Shown piece after piece: positions 50,409 through 59,438 of a stretch of DNA of 64,000 nt (positions within the stretch are counted from its first letter, which is position 1; each line of letters starts with the position of its first letter). The DNA is from Saccharopolyspora dendranthemae (GTDB lineage: Bacteria > Actinomycetota > Actinomycetes > Mycobacteriales > Pseudonocardiaceae). The stretch is taken from assembly GCF_007829955.1 (NCBI RefSeq), contig NZ_VIWX01000002.1:868001-932000 (forward strand). The letters run 5' to 3'. The notes below the pieces were generated by a model. It was given only the letters and a program-made list of their open reading frames with translations, ran no database searches and was not told the origin of the DNA. Made by a program: the position numbers and the translations under genes.

Positions 50409-52328
50409 ATGACCATCGCCGAGCAGCCCGCCACCACGACGATCCACCCGCTGGACCCGATGACCGCGCAGGAGGTGACCCGGGTCCGCGAGGTGCTGGA
50501 GGAGGCCGGGCTTCTCGGCGAGAGCGTCCGGTTCACCTTCGTCGCGCTGGAAGAACCGGACAGGACCGCCGTGCTCGAGCACCGGCCGGGCCAGGAGGTG
50601 GACCGCCGCTTCCGGGCGGTGCTGCTGGACCTGGCCACCGGCGTCTCGCACGACACCGTCGTCTCCACCTCGCGGTCCACTGTGGATCGCGTTCGGCGGC
50701 TCGACCCCGCGGTCGACGGCCAGCCGCCGATCATCGACTCCGAGTTCGAGCTCGTCGAGGAGATCGTCAACGCCGACGAGCGCTGGACCTCCGCGCTGCG
50801 CAAGCGGGGGATCGACCCGGCGACGGTGCGCGCCGCACCGCTGTCGGCCGGGGTGTACGACGAGCCGGGGGAGCGGGGCGAGCGGATCATCCGGTCGCTG
50901 GGGTTCCAGCAGTTCCACGCGGCCGACCACCCGTGGGCGCACCCGGTCGACGGCCTGTGCGCCTACATCGACCTCACCCACCGCGAGGTCACCCGTGTCA
51001 TCGACCACCGCGAGTTCCCGGTCCCGCAGGAGTCCGGCAACTTCGACGACCCGGAGGTCACGGGCCCGCCCCGCACGAGCCTCAAGCCCATCGAGATCAC
51101 CCAGCCCGAAGGACCCAGCTTCGCCGTCGAGGGCAACCGGGTGCGCTGGGAGAACTGGGACGTGCGCCTCGGTTTCAACGAGCGCGAAGGCCTCACGCTG
51201 CACCAGCTGTCGTTCCACGAGCGGCCGGTGCTGCACCGCGCGTCGATCGCCGAGATGGTGGTGCCCTACGCCGACCCGTCACCGGTGCGGTTCTGGCAGA
51301 ACTACTTCGACTGCGGCGAGTACATGTTCGCCCGCTACACCAACTCGCTGGAACTGGGCTGCGACTGCCTGGGCGAGATCCACTACTTCGACGCCGTGAT
51401 CGCCGACGACTTCGGCGTCCCGCGCACCATTCGCAACGGGATCTGCCTGCACGAGGAGGACTTCGGGGTGCTGTGGAAGCACACCGACCTGTTCACCGGA
51501 TCGCAGGAGACGCGGCGGCAGCGCAGGCTGGTGATCTCGTTCTTCACCACCGTCGGCAACTACGACTACGGGTTCTACTGGTACCTCTACCTGGACGGGA
51601 CCATCGAGATGGAGTGCAAGGCCACCGGGATCACCTTCACCTCGGCCTACCCCGAGGAGGGCCACGACCACGCGAGCCAGATCGGGCCAGGTCTGGGCGC
51701 CCCGTTCCACCAGCACCTGTTCTGCGCCCGGCTCGACGTGGCCGTGGACGGCCAGCGCAACGCGGTGGAGGAGGTCGAGGCCGAACACCTCCCGGTCAGC
51801 GGGTCCAATCCGCGCGGAAACGCGTTCCGCGCCAAGCGAACCCGGCTGAGCACCGAGGGCGAGGCCGCTCGGCTCGCCGACAACTCCCGGGCCCGGACCT
51901 GGCACATCGTCAACCCGAGCAGTCGGAACCGCTACGGCGACAACGTCTCCTACGTCCTGCACCCCGAAGGCCAGCCGGTCATGCTGGCCGACGAGTCGGC
52001 CTCGGTGCACGCCCGGGGAACCTTCGCGACCAAGCACCTGTGGGTCACCCGCTACGACCCCGAGCAGCGCTACCCGGCCGGAGATCTGGTCAACCAGAAC
52101 CCCGGCGGGGCAGGTCTACCGGCCTGGGCGGCGCAGGACCGCGACATCGACGGCCAGGACATCGTCGTCTGGCACACCTTCGGGCTCACCCACTTCCCGC
52201 GGCCCGAGGACTGGCCGATCATGCCCGTCGACCGCGCGGGTTTCACGCTCACGCCGGTCGGGTTCTTCGATCGCAACCCCACCCTCGACGTCCCGCGCTC
52301 GACCGGCTCCGGCTGCCACGGGGAGTGA
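50409..52328 (+). CDS. Primary-amine oxidase (copper/TPQ)
   Basis: A 639-aa copper amine oxidase, full length. Tyr385 in VGNYDYGF is the residue converted to topaquinone; Asp301 in NYFDCGEYM is the catalytic base; His434 and His436 (HQHLF) and a third histidine in LTHFPRPEDWPIMP bind copper. It oxidises primary amines to aldehydes with NH3 and H2O2. No signal peptide, so cytoplasmic. Single gene with its own promoter region opposite the M20 gene; followed closely by the convergent DUF2277 gene. Confidence 0.96.
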   Translation: MTIAEQPATTTIHPLDPMTAQEVTRVREVLEEAGLLGESVRFTFVALEEPDRTAVLEHRPGQEVDRRFRAVLLDLATGVSHDTVVSTSRSTVDRVRRLDPAVDGQPPIIDSEFELVEEIVNADERWTSALRKRGIDPATVRAAPLSAGVYDEPGERGERIIRSLGFQQFHAADHPWAHPVDGLCAYIDLTHREVTRVIDHREFPVPQESGNFDDPEVTGPPRTSLKPIEITQPEGPSFAVEGNRVRWENWDVRLGFNEREGLTLHQLSFHERPVLHRASIAEMVVPYADPSPVRFWQNYFDCGEYMFARYTNSLELGCDCLGEIHYFDAVIADDFGVPRTIRNGICLHEEDFGVLWKHTDLFTGSQETRRQRRLVISFFTTVGNYDYGFYWYLYLDGTIEMECKATGITFTSAYPEEGHDHASQIGPGLGAPFHQHLFCARLDVAVDGQRNAVEEVEAEHLPVSGSNPRGNAFRAKRTRLSTEGEAARLADNSRARTWHIVNPSSRNRYGDNVSYVLHPEGQPVMLADESASVHARGTFATKHLWVTRYDPEQRYPAGDLVNQNPGGAGLPAWAAQDRDIDGQDIVVWHTFGLTHFPRPEDWPIMPVDRAGFTLTPVGFFDRNPTLDVPRSTGSGCHGE

Positions 52329-52329
52329 T

Positions 52330-52539
52330 CTACCGGCCTCTGACCTCGAGCGACCCGAGGAGCTTCGCGGTGGCGCGCTCGATCTCGTCCACCGCCTGTT
52401 CGAAGCTCTCGGCGTTGTGGGCGGCTGGAGCCCGGAACCCGGAGATCTTCCGGACGTACTGCAGGGCGGCCGCACGGACGTCGGCGTCGGTGACCTGCTC
52501 GGCGTAGGGCGGGCGGAGGGTCTTGATGCTGCGGCACAT
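52330..52539 (-). CDS. DUF2277 domain protein
   Basis: A 69-aa protein, MCRSIKTLRPPYAEQVTD onward, with ALQYVRKISGFRAPAAHNAE..FEQAVDEI, the complete DUF2277 signature. Function unknown; these are small single-domain soluble proteins common in actinobacteria. It ends one base after the amine oxidase stop and is divergent from the MBL-fold gene. Confidence 0.88.
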   Translation of the reverse strand: MCRSIKTLRPPYAEQVTDADVRAAALQYVRKISGFRAPAAHNAESFEQAVDEIERATAKLLGSLEVRGR

Positions 52540-52613
52540 GCCCGCATTGTCCGCCTCACCTCCGACAGCGACCAGCGGTAGTTTGGTCCGGGCGCCGACA
52601 CCGGGGAGGGACG

Positions 52614-53402
52614 ATGGGGCTGCCGATCTGCGCGAACTGCGGGATGCAGTACGCCGAGGCTCGCGAGGACTGCCCGATCTGCGAGGACGAACGCCAGTGG
52701 GTCCCGCGCGACGGCCAGCAGTGGACCGACCTGGAGGCGCTGCGGGCAGAGCACAGCGCCGTGCTGCGCGACGAGGGCGGCGTGCTCGGCATCGGCTGCG
52801 CGCCGAAGTTCGCCATCGGCCAGCGCGCGCTGCTGGTGCGCACCGACGCGGGCAACGTCCTCTGGGACTGCACGGCCTACCTGGACGACGAGATCGTCAG
52901 CGCCATCAACGATCTGGGCGGTCTGATCGGCATCGCGATCAGCCACCCGCACTACTACACGACGATGATCGAGTGGGCCCGCGCCTTCGACGCGCCCCTG
53001 CACCTGCACGAAGCCGACCGGCAGTGGGTCGGCCGCCCGGACCCGGCGATCCGCTTCTGGAGCGGCACGACCCACGAGATCGTCCCCGGCCTGACGCTGA
53101 TCAACCTCGGCGTCCACTTCGCGGGCGGCACGGTCCTGCACCGCGCCACCGGGAGCGGGTCGCTGTTCAGCGGCGACATCGTCCAGGTCATCCCGGACCG
53201 CACGCACGTCGGCTTCATGTACAGCTACCCCAACCTGATCCCGGAACGGCCCGGCGTCGTCCAGCGCGCCGCCGAGCTCCTCGACGAGCTCACCTTCGAC
53301 TCCCTCCACGGGGCCTGGTGGGACACCGTGATCCCCACCGGCGCCCACGAGATCGTCCAGCGCTCGGCGGCCCGCTACCTGCGCTTCGTGCGCGAGGAGT
53401 GA
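52614..53402 (+). CDS. MBL-fold metallohydrolase with N-terminal zinc ribbon
   Basis: A 262-aa protein. Residues 1-25 form a zinc ribbon (Cys6, Cys9, Cys20, Cys23). The rest is a metallo-beta-lactamase fold, but the usual HxHxDH motif reads SHPHYY (His111, His113), so the Asp and third His are missing; SGDIVQV and a late TGAHEI could give the remaining Asp and His ligands. Function unknown. It may bind a single metal ion. Confidence 0.8.
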   Translation: MGLPICANCGMQYAEAREDCPICEDERQWVPRDGQQWTDLEALRAEHSAVLRDEGGVLGIGCAPKFAIGQRALLVRTDAGNVLWDCTAYLDDEIVSAINDLGGLIGIAISHPHYYTTMIEWARAFDAPLHLHEADRQWVGRPDPAIRFWSGTTHEIVPGLTLINLGVHFAGGTVLHRATGSGSLFSGDIVQVIPDRTHVGFMYSYPNLIPERPGVVQRAAELLDELTFDSLHGAWWDTVIPTGAHEIVQRSAARYLRFVREE

Positions 53403-53411
53403 GGCGCGCGG

Positions 53412-54503
53412 CTACGCGGGCGCGCGGCGCAGCGGCACCAACCTCCACCAGGTCGCGCTGCGCAGCGCCCACTCCGCGGGCCCGTACCGGAACGTCCCGA
53501 GCCACCAGTGGCTGAAGCCGGCCTGGACGGCGAGCACGATCAGCGCCAGCACCAGCGCGGTGGACCAGTCGGTGGATTCGCGCAGGCCCAGCGGACCGGC
53601 CGCGGCGACGACTAGGAGCGTGGCCGTGAGGTAGTTCGTCAGCGCCATCCTGCCGAGCGGTTCCACCAGGGCCGCCACCGGCCGGCCGATCCTCGTGCGG
53701 ATCAGGAGCAGGAAGGCCGAGGCGTAGGCGACGGCGCCGAGAACACCGGCCGCCGCGGCGATCCGGGTCGCCAGCGGACCGTCCGGCGGGTACACCAGCT
53801 GCGCCCAGACGGCCGGCACGCTCAGCAGCACCGCGACGGCCAGCACCGCGGCGAGTTGCCCGGGACGGCGGTCGATCGTGCGCGCGATCCCGGTCCGGGC
53901 GCACGCCAGCCCCAGCAGGAACAGCCCCGGGATGCTGAACATCCCGCCCGAGACCGCGGCGAACCCGGCGATGGCGACGAGAGCGCTCGCGGGCAGCAGA
54001 ACCCGGTTCGGCAACCACGACGCGGGCAGCAGGACCAGCAGGCCGAAGATCGCGTAGGGCAGCAGCGCTTCACCGGGCTGCAGCACGTGGTGTGCGGCGC
54101 CGATGAGCCCGAGGACGAGCAACCTGCGCGCCAGCATCAGGCGCGGGCGGCGGGCGCGCTGCTGGGCGCCCTCCAGGAACAGCGAGAAGCTCAGCCCGAA
54201 CAGGAACGCGAAGATCGGGTAGAAGTGCTGCTCCACCAGCATCCCGAGGCCGGTCGAGATGAGGTGCGACGCGCCGCTCTCGGAGCCGTGGAGCATGCTG
54301 GTGATCTGCGGGACGTTGACGAGCAGGATGCCGCAGAGCGCGAAACCCCGGAGGGCGTCCCACTCTGTGATCCGGCGCGGCGCGGTCCCGCCGGTGCTGG
54401 TGGAAGCCGGGCCGTTCCGGCTCGGACCGGGCGGGCGGGGAGGTCGTGGATCGGCGGTCCGGGGCGCGCCCGCCCGGGAGGATTCGCTTGCTGAGGTGCT
54501 CAT
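53412..54503 (-). CDS. DUF418 domain membrane protein
   Basis: A 363-aa polytopic membrane protein with a 45-residue Ser/Pro-rich cytoplasmic N-terminus. RITEWDALRGFALCGILLVNVPQI is the usual opening; the C-terminal DUF418 domain has ALVEPLGRMALTNYLTATLLVV and FSHWWLGTFRYGPAEWALRSATWW. Related to acyltransferase-3-like proteins; function not known. It lies downstream of the two-component system on the same strand and might be its target. Confidence 0.9.
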   Translation of the reverse strand: MSTSASESSRAGAPRTADPRPPRPPGPSRNGPASTSTGGTAPRRITEWDALRGFALCGILLVNVPQITSMLHGSESGASHLISTGLGMLVEQHFYPIFAFLFGLSFSLFLEGAQQRARRPRLMLARRLLVLGLIGAAHHVLQPGEALLPYAIFGLLVLLPASWLPNRVLLPASALVAIAGFAAVSGGMFSIPGLFLLGLACARTGIARTIDRRPGQLAAVLAVAVLLSVPAVWAQLVYPPDGPLATRIAAAAGVLGAVAYASAFLLLIRTRIGRPVAALVEPLGRMALTNYLTATLLVVAAAGPLGLRESTDWSTALVLALIVLAVQAGFSHWWLGTFRYGPAEWALRSATWWRLVPLRRAPA

Positions 54504-54591
54504 GACGACCACGGTGCCCCGCGGGTGCCGCTGCGCGCCTCGGCCCGCGGGACGATCTCGATCAGCCGAAAGTCCGGAATCCGCCCGACCG

Positions 54592-55269
54592 TCAGCCGGT
54601 GTGGTCGGCGGTGACGGCGCCCGTCGACCACGCCCACGCCGCGATCTCCACCCGGTTGCGCGTCCCCAGCTTGGACTGGACGTTGGTCAGGTGGGTCTTG
54701 ACCGTTCCGAGCGAGAGGTACAGCTCGGCGCAGATCTCCTGGTTGGTGCGGCCCACCGCGACCAGCCGCGCCACGTCCAGTTCGCGCTCGGACAGAACCG
54801 CGGGCGGCGCCTGCGCCGGGCCCGGCGCCTCCTGGGGTTCCAGCCGGTGCAGCAGCCGGACCGTGACCGCCGGGGAGATCAGCGCGTCCCCGCGGTGCGC
54901 GGCCTCCACGGCTTCGACCAGCAGCGCCGGGCTGGCGTCCTTGAGCAGGAACCCGCAGGCGCCGTTGCGCAACGCCTGGTGCACGTAGTCGTCCTGGTCG
55001 AAGGTGGTCACGACCACCACGCGCATCGGTTCGGCGGTGGCAGGGCCGGCCAGGTGCCGGGTCACTTCCAGGCCGTCGAGCTCCGGCATCCGGATGTCGA
55101 CCAGGCAGACGTCCGGGCGGAGCCGCTTGGCCAGCTCGACGCACTCGGCGCCGTCGGCGGCCTCGCCGACCACCTCGATGTCCGGGCGGGCGTCGAGGAT
55201 CATCCGGAAACCGCTGCGCACCAACCGCTGGTCGTCGGCGATGAGCACGCGTGTCGGGGTGTCGCTCAC
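54592..55269 (-). CDS. LuxR-type response regulator (NarL family)
   Basis: A 225-aa two-component regulator. Receiver: acidic pair Asp12/Asp13, phospho site Asp58 (CLVDIRMPELDG), Lys in GFLLKDAS. Output helix-turn-helix: LSERELDVARLVAVGRTNQEICAELYLSLGTVKTHLTNVQSKLGTRNRVEIAAWAW. GTG start overlaps the sensor kinase stop by 4 nt. Confidence 0.94.
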   Translation of the reverse strand: MSDTPTRVLIADDQRLVRSGFRMILDARPDIEVVGEAADGAECVELAKRLRPDVCLVDIRMPELDGLEVTRHLAGPATAEPMRVVVVTTFDQDDYVHQALRNGACGFLLKDASPALLVEAVEAAHRGDALISPAVTVRLLHRLEPQEAPGPAQAPPAVLSERELDVARLVAVGRTNQEICAELYLSLGTVKTHLTNVQSKLGTRNRVEIAAWAWSTGAVTADHTG

Positions 55270-56468
55270 GCCGACGAGTCTGGCACGCCCAGCACGGGGA
55301 AGTCGGCGGCGATGCGCCATCCGCCGTCGGGCGTGGTGCCCGCCTCCATCGTGCCGTCCACGGCGGACACCCGTTCGCGCAGGCCGACGACGCCGAACCC
55401 GCCGTGGCCGCCCACGGGTGGAGCGGTCCGCTCGGCGGATGCCGTGTTGGCGACCTCCACCCGCAGCCGGTCGTCGGCCAGGTCGATCCGCACGGACACC
55501 ACCGCGCCGGGGGCGTGCCGCCGCGCGTTGGTCAACGACTCCTGCACCAGCCGGTGCACGGAGGTATCCACCTCGGGAGCGAGCCGCGCGCCGCGAGCGG
55601 CCGCGGCGATCGACAGCGTCGCGCGCTGGTCATCGCCGCTGCTGAAATCGCTGACCAGGGCGGCGATCTCGCTGAACAGCTCGCCGTGGCGGCGGGGCGG
55701 TCCGTCGACCTCGCGCAGCACCCGGACCAACCGCCGCATCGAGTCGAGCGTCTCGGTCCCCGCGTCGTGGATGTCGGTCAGGATCGCGTCGATCTTCTCG
55801 GGCGCCGTCTCGCGGATCGCGCGCGCCGCGTTGGCCTGCACCACGATCCCGGTGACGTGGTGGGCGACGAAGTCGTGCAGGTCGCGCGCCAGTTCCAGGC
55901 GTTCGCCCTGCCGCACCGACTCCACCGCGCGGGCCCGGCGGGAGTCGAGCAGGCGCAGGTAGCAGCCGAGGCCGATCACGCCGCCGGCGGCGAAGGTGAG
56001 CAGGAACGAGAAGCTGAGCACGGAGGTGAACTCCTCCCGGTCCCAGCTGAAGATGCGCGCCGGTCCGGTGATGACGGCCAGCCCGAGCGGCAGCGCGACC
56101 AGCGGCACCGGGATGCCGCGGCACGCCCGGCCGAGCAGGATCAGCAGGCAGAGCGACTCCGCCACGCCCCAGGTGCCTTGAACCCCGGTCGTCAGCAGCA
56201 TCGTCGTGGTCAGCGCCAGTGAGCCGACCGCGGCGATCCAGGAACGCCGGTTCAGCGAGAGGGAGCGGTCGGGGATGAGCAGCAGCAGCGCGGCGACGAC
56301 TCCGGCGACCAGCGGCGGGACCCAGTTGTTGTGCGCGTCGCGGATGCCGTCGGAGGACTCCAGGTCGAGCAACCACACGAACAGCAGCGCCCCGCACAAC
56401 CCGGCGGTGAGCGCGTGCCGTGCGGGGCGGGGGAGGGCAGCGCCCTCGGCGGGAACCTCGTTGTGCAC
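55266..56468 (-). CDS. Sensor histidine kinase (HisKA_3)
   Basis: A 400-aa kinase with about five hydrophobic segments in residues 18-175, then the phospho-acceptor helix ELARDLHDFVAHHVTGIVVQANAARAI and an ATP domain ending in GGFGVVGLRERVSAVDG. The HDFVAHHV form is typical of actinomycete NarL-type kinases. Coupled to the regulator gene by overlap. GTG start. Signal unknown, likely membrane or envelope stress. Confidence 0.94.
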   Translation of the reverse strand: MHNEVPAEGAALPRPARHALTAGLCGALLFVWLLDLESSDGIRDAHNNWVPPLVAGVVAALLLLIPDRSLSLNRRSWIAAVGSLALTTTMLLTTGVQGTWGVAESLCLLILLGRACRGIPVPLVALPLGLAVITGPARIFSWDREEFTSVLSFSFLLTFAAGGVIGLGCYLRLLDSRRARAVESVRQGERLELARDLHDFVAHHVTGIVVQANAARAIRETAPEKIDAILTDIHDAGTETLDSMRRLVRVLREVDGPPRRHGELFSEIAALVSDFSSGDDQRATLSIAAAARGARLAPEVDTSVHRLVQESLTNARRHAPGAVVSVRIDLADDRLRVEVANTASAERTAPPVGGHGGFGVVGLRERVSAVDGTMEAGTTPDGGWRIAADFPVLGVPDSSA

Positions 56469-56572
56469 GTCGAGAGGCTATGACATGCGGATTCCCCGCC
56501 GGATCAGCCGCGCGGACGAGGTGGCGCGGCGGGCATCGGCCACGCGGCCGATGCCCGCTCCGGGCGCCGAGC

Positions 56573-57913
56573 TCAGGCGGCGTCCTGGGCGACGTTGAGG
56601 TCGCGGTCCTTGGTCTCCGGGGCGAGGAGCGACGCGGCGAAGCTGATCGCCATCATCACCATCATGTAGATCGCGACCGGGACCCACGATCCGCCGAACG
56701 CGGCCATCAGGCCCGCGCAGATCAGCGGCGCGACGCCGCCGCCCAGGACCGCTGAGAACTCGCGGCCCAGCGCCACGCCCGCGTAGCGGTAGCGGTTGCC
56801 GAACAGCTCCGGGAAGTAGCTCATCTGCACCCCGACCGAACCGTGGCAGGCCAGGACGAAGCCGAGCACGATCGCCACCGTGATGGCCACCGGTGATCCG
56901 GTGTTGAGCGCGACGAAGGTCGGCACGGGCAGCAGCACCAGGGCGCCCATGATGGTGGCGTAGACGTTCTTGCGGCCGACCACATCGGACAGCGCGCCGA
57001 AGCCGAATGCCGCGATCCCACCGCAGATGGCGCCCAGCAGCAGCACCTTCGGCACGAACTCCTCGTCCACGCCCACGGTCGAGACCAGGTAGGAGGCCAT
57101 GAACACCTGGTAGGTGTAGGACTGGGCGTTGGAACCGACGTTGAGGAAGAACGCCAGCAGCAGGGGTTTGCGGCCCTTGCGGAACGTGTCGGAGATCGGG
57201 GCGCGGGTTTCGCCGACCTGCTCCTTGAGCTCCTGGAACACCGGGCTCTCGTTGAGCTTCCGGCGGATGATCAGCGCGGCGATCGTCACCAGCAGGCTGC
57301 TGCCGAACACCAGCCGCCATCCCCAGGTCATCAGCGCTTCCTCGGGAAGCGACTGGGCCAGGATCCAGGCGACGGCCCCGAGCGCGGTGCCCAGCGCGGC
57401 ACCGGTCATCACCAGCGAGGCCAGCGCACCGCGCTTGCCCCTGCCCGCCGTCTCGGTGAGCAGCGTCGCACCGCCGGCCTGCTCGGCCCCGGCACCCATG
57501 CCCTGGAAGAACCGGCACGCCACCAGCAGGACCGGGGCCAGCAGCCCCACCTGCGAGTAGGTCGGCAGCAGTCCGATGGCCAGTGTGGACCCGCCCATCA
57601 GCAGCAGCGTGGCCACCAGCACCCACTTGCGACCGAGCCGGTCACCGAAGCGGGAGAAGATCAGTCCGCCGAGCGGCCGCGCGGCGAAACCCACCGCGTA
57701 GGCGCTGAAGGAGGCCAGGATTCCCGCGACCGGGGAGATGTTCGGGAAGAACAGCTTGCTGAAGATCAGCGCCGACGCGGTGCCGTAGATGACGAAGTCG
57801 TACTGCTCCAGCGTCGTGCCGATCAGTCCGGCCCACGCCGCGCGCCGGACGGCCTTGCGGTCCGGGGGTGCTTCGGGGTTCGTGTCCGCTGTGGAACTTC
57901 TTTGTTCGCTCAT
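56573..57913 (-). CDS. MFS transporter of the metabolite:H+ symporter (MHS) family
   Basis: A 446-aa transporter with 12 expected spans. TLEQYDFVIYGTASALIFSKLFFP and FAARPLGGLIFSRFGDRLGRKWVLV are the MHS signatures, with CRFFQGMGAGAEQAGG in span 4-5. It carries an organic acid or polyol with protons. It is 29 nt downstream of the mannitol-dehydrogenase-family gene, and the pair forms an uptake and oxidation unit under the LacI regulator at 59439. Confidence 0.92.
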   Translation of the reverse strand: MSEQRSSTADTNPEAPPDRKAVRRAAWAGLIGTTLEQYDFVIYGTASALIFSKLFFPNISPVAGILASFSAYAVGFAARPLGGLIFSRFGDRLGRKWVLVATLLLMGGSTLAIGLLPTYSQVGLLAPVLLVACRFFQGMGAGAEQAGGATLLTETAGRGKRGALASLVMTGAALGTALGAVAWILAQSLPEEALMTWGWRLVFGSSLLVTIAALIIRRKLNESPVFQELKEQVGETRAPISDTFRKGRKPLLLAFFLNVGSNAQSYTYQVFMASYLVSTVGVDEEFVPKVLLLGAICGGIAAFGFGALSDVVGRKNVYATIMGALVLLPVPTFVALNTGSPVAITVAIVLGFVLACHGSVGVQMSYFPELFGNRYRYAGVALGREFSAVLGGGVAPLICAGLMAAFGGSWVPVAIYMMVMMAISFAASLLAPETKDRDLNVAQDAA

Positions 57914-57942
57914 TCGGGTCCACGCAATCTGGTCGTGCGGCC

Positions 57943-59415
57943 TCAGTTCTGGGATTGGACGGCTTCCTCGGTCGCCGCGGCGACCCCGTGGGCGGCGAGC
58001 ACGTCGACGTACTCCGCGACCCGCGCCTGGAACTCCTGGTGCGCGGCGAGCACGTCGCCGAGCAGGCCGTCGCGCAGGGCGGCGGCGACGAAATCGCGCG
58101 TGCCCGAGGCGCTCGCGTGAGCGCCTCGGATCCGATCGGCGGCCGGATCGACGAGGGCCGCGGTGTGCTCGGTGGTTTTCGGTGCGGTCGTGCAGCGCAG
58201 GTAGGCGGCCACGCACAGCGCGAGGTGCTGCGGCATCCGCCCGGCGTCGAGGTGCAGCGCCGCCGGTTCGGGTACGCGCTGGGCGAGCTTCGTGGAGCCG
58301 TCGGAGCCGACCTGGCGGGTGCGGTGGCCCAGGGCGCTGTTGCTCCAGCGCGTGAACAACTGCGCGGAGTAGTCCTCGAACTCGATGCCGGAGGGCATCG
58401 TCAGCGTCGGCAGGTAGTCCTCGCGCATCAGCCGGTCGGCCGCTCCGGCGATGTGCGGGCGCGCGGTCGACTCGGCGATCAGGTCGCAGCCGTCGAGCGC
58501 GCCCAGGTAGGCGATCAGCGAGTGGGTGCCGTTGAGCAGCCGCAGCTTCATCAGCTCGAAGGGCTCGACGTCGTCGGTGAAGGTGGCTCCGCCGTGCTCC
58601 CACGCCGGGCGTCCCGCGGCGAAGCGGTCCTCGAGCACCCACATGCTGAACGGTTCGGCGGGCACGGGGACCTCGTCGCGCAACCCGAGCCGATCGGCGA
58701 CGGCCTCGCGGTAGGCGTCGGTGGTGGCGGGCACGATCCGGTCGACCATCCCGTTCGGGAAGGACACCGAGGTGCGCAGGTAGGCGAGCAGGTCCTCGCG
58801 CTCGGCGGCGGGCAGGGCCTCGGCGAACTCGCGCACCAGCTTCCCGGTGAGGTCACCGTTGCCGGTGAGGTTGTCGCAGCTGAGGATCGACACCGGCGCG
58901 GCGTGCGTGGCGGCGCGGCGCTGCAACGCGCGGGCGAGCCGGCCGATGGTGGTGCTCGGTGCCCCTCCCGCCAGGTCGGCGCGGACGTCGCGGTCGTCGA
59001 GGTCGAGGCCCTGGGTGCGCGGCGAGCAGGTGTAGCCCTTCTCGGTGATCGTGAGGGTGACGATGCGGGTCTCGCGCGCCGCCAGCGCGTCCAGCACCGC
59101 GTCCGGGTGGTGCGCTGCGACCAGGACGTCGCTGTGCACGGCGGGCACGCCGACCTCGGTGCGTTCCGGCGAGATTTCCACGACCCCGTAGCGCATGTCC
59201 TGCTCGCGCATCGCTTCGGCGACGGTGACCGAGGAGTTCGCGACGCCGACGATCGCCCACGGACCCTCGGTGTGCTCCAGCGCGCGGGCGGTGTGGACGG
59301 CCTGGTGGGCGCGGTGGAAGTTGCCGAGTCCGAGGTGGACGATGCCGGGCGCGCCCAGCGCGCGGTGGTGCTGCAGCGCGGAGACGGGTGTGGTGGACGC
59401 GGTGAGTCGGTGCAT
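57943..59415 (-). CDS. Mannitol dehydrogenase family protein (polyol or fructuronate reductase)
   Basis: A 490-aa long-chain polyol dehydrogenase. GIVHLGLGNFHRAHQAV is the N-terminal dinucleotide site; the catalytic signature MKLRLLNGTHS gives Lys290, Asn295 and His298. Length and sequence fit mannitol 2-dehydrogenase, D-arabinitol dehydrogenase or fructuronate reductase (UxuB), which cannot be told apart here. It lies between LacI (23 nt upstream) and the MHS transporter. Confidence 0.92.
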   Translation of the reverse strand: MHRLTASTTPVSALQHHRALGAPGIVHLGLGNFHRAHQAVHTARALEHTEGPWAIVGVANSSVTVAEAMREQDMRYGVVEISPERTEVGVPAVHSDVLVAAHHPDAVLDALAARETRIVTLTITEKGYTCSPRTQGLDLDDRDVRADLAGGAPSTTIGRLARALQRRAATHAAPVSILSCDNLTGNGDLTGKLVREFAEALPAAEREDLLAYLRTSVSFPNGMVDRIVPATTDAYREAVADRLGLRDEVPVPAEPFSMWVLEDRFAAGRPAWEHGGATFTDDVEPFELMKLRLLNGTHSLIAYLGALDGCDLIAESTARPHIAGAADRLMREDYLPTLTMPSGIEFEDYSAQLFTRWSNSALGHRTRQVGSDGSTKLAQRVPEPAALHLDAGRMPQHLALCVAAYLRCTTAPKTTEHTAALVDPAADRIRGAHASASGTRDFVAAALRDGLLGDVLAAHQEFQARVAEYVDVLAAHGVAAATEEAVQSQN

Positions 59416-59438
59416 GGCGGACCAATCGACGGACGTGT

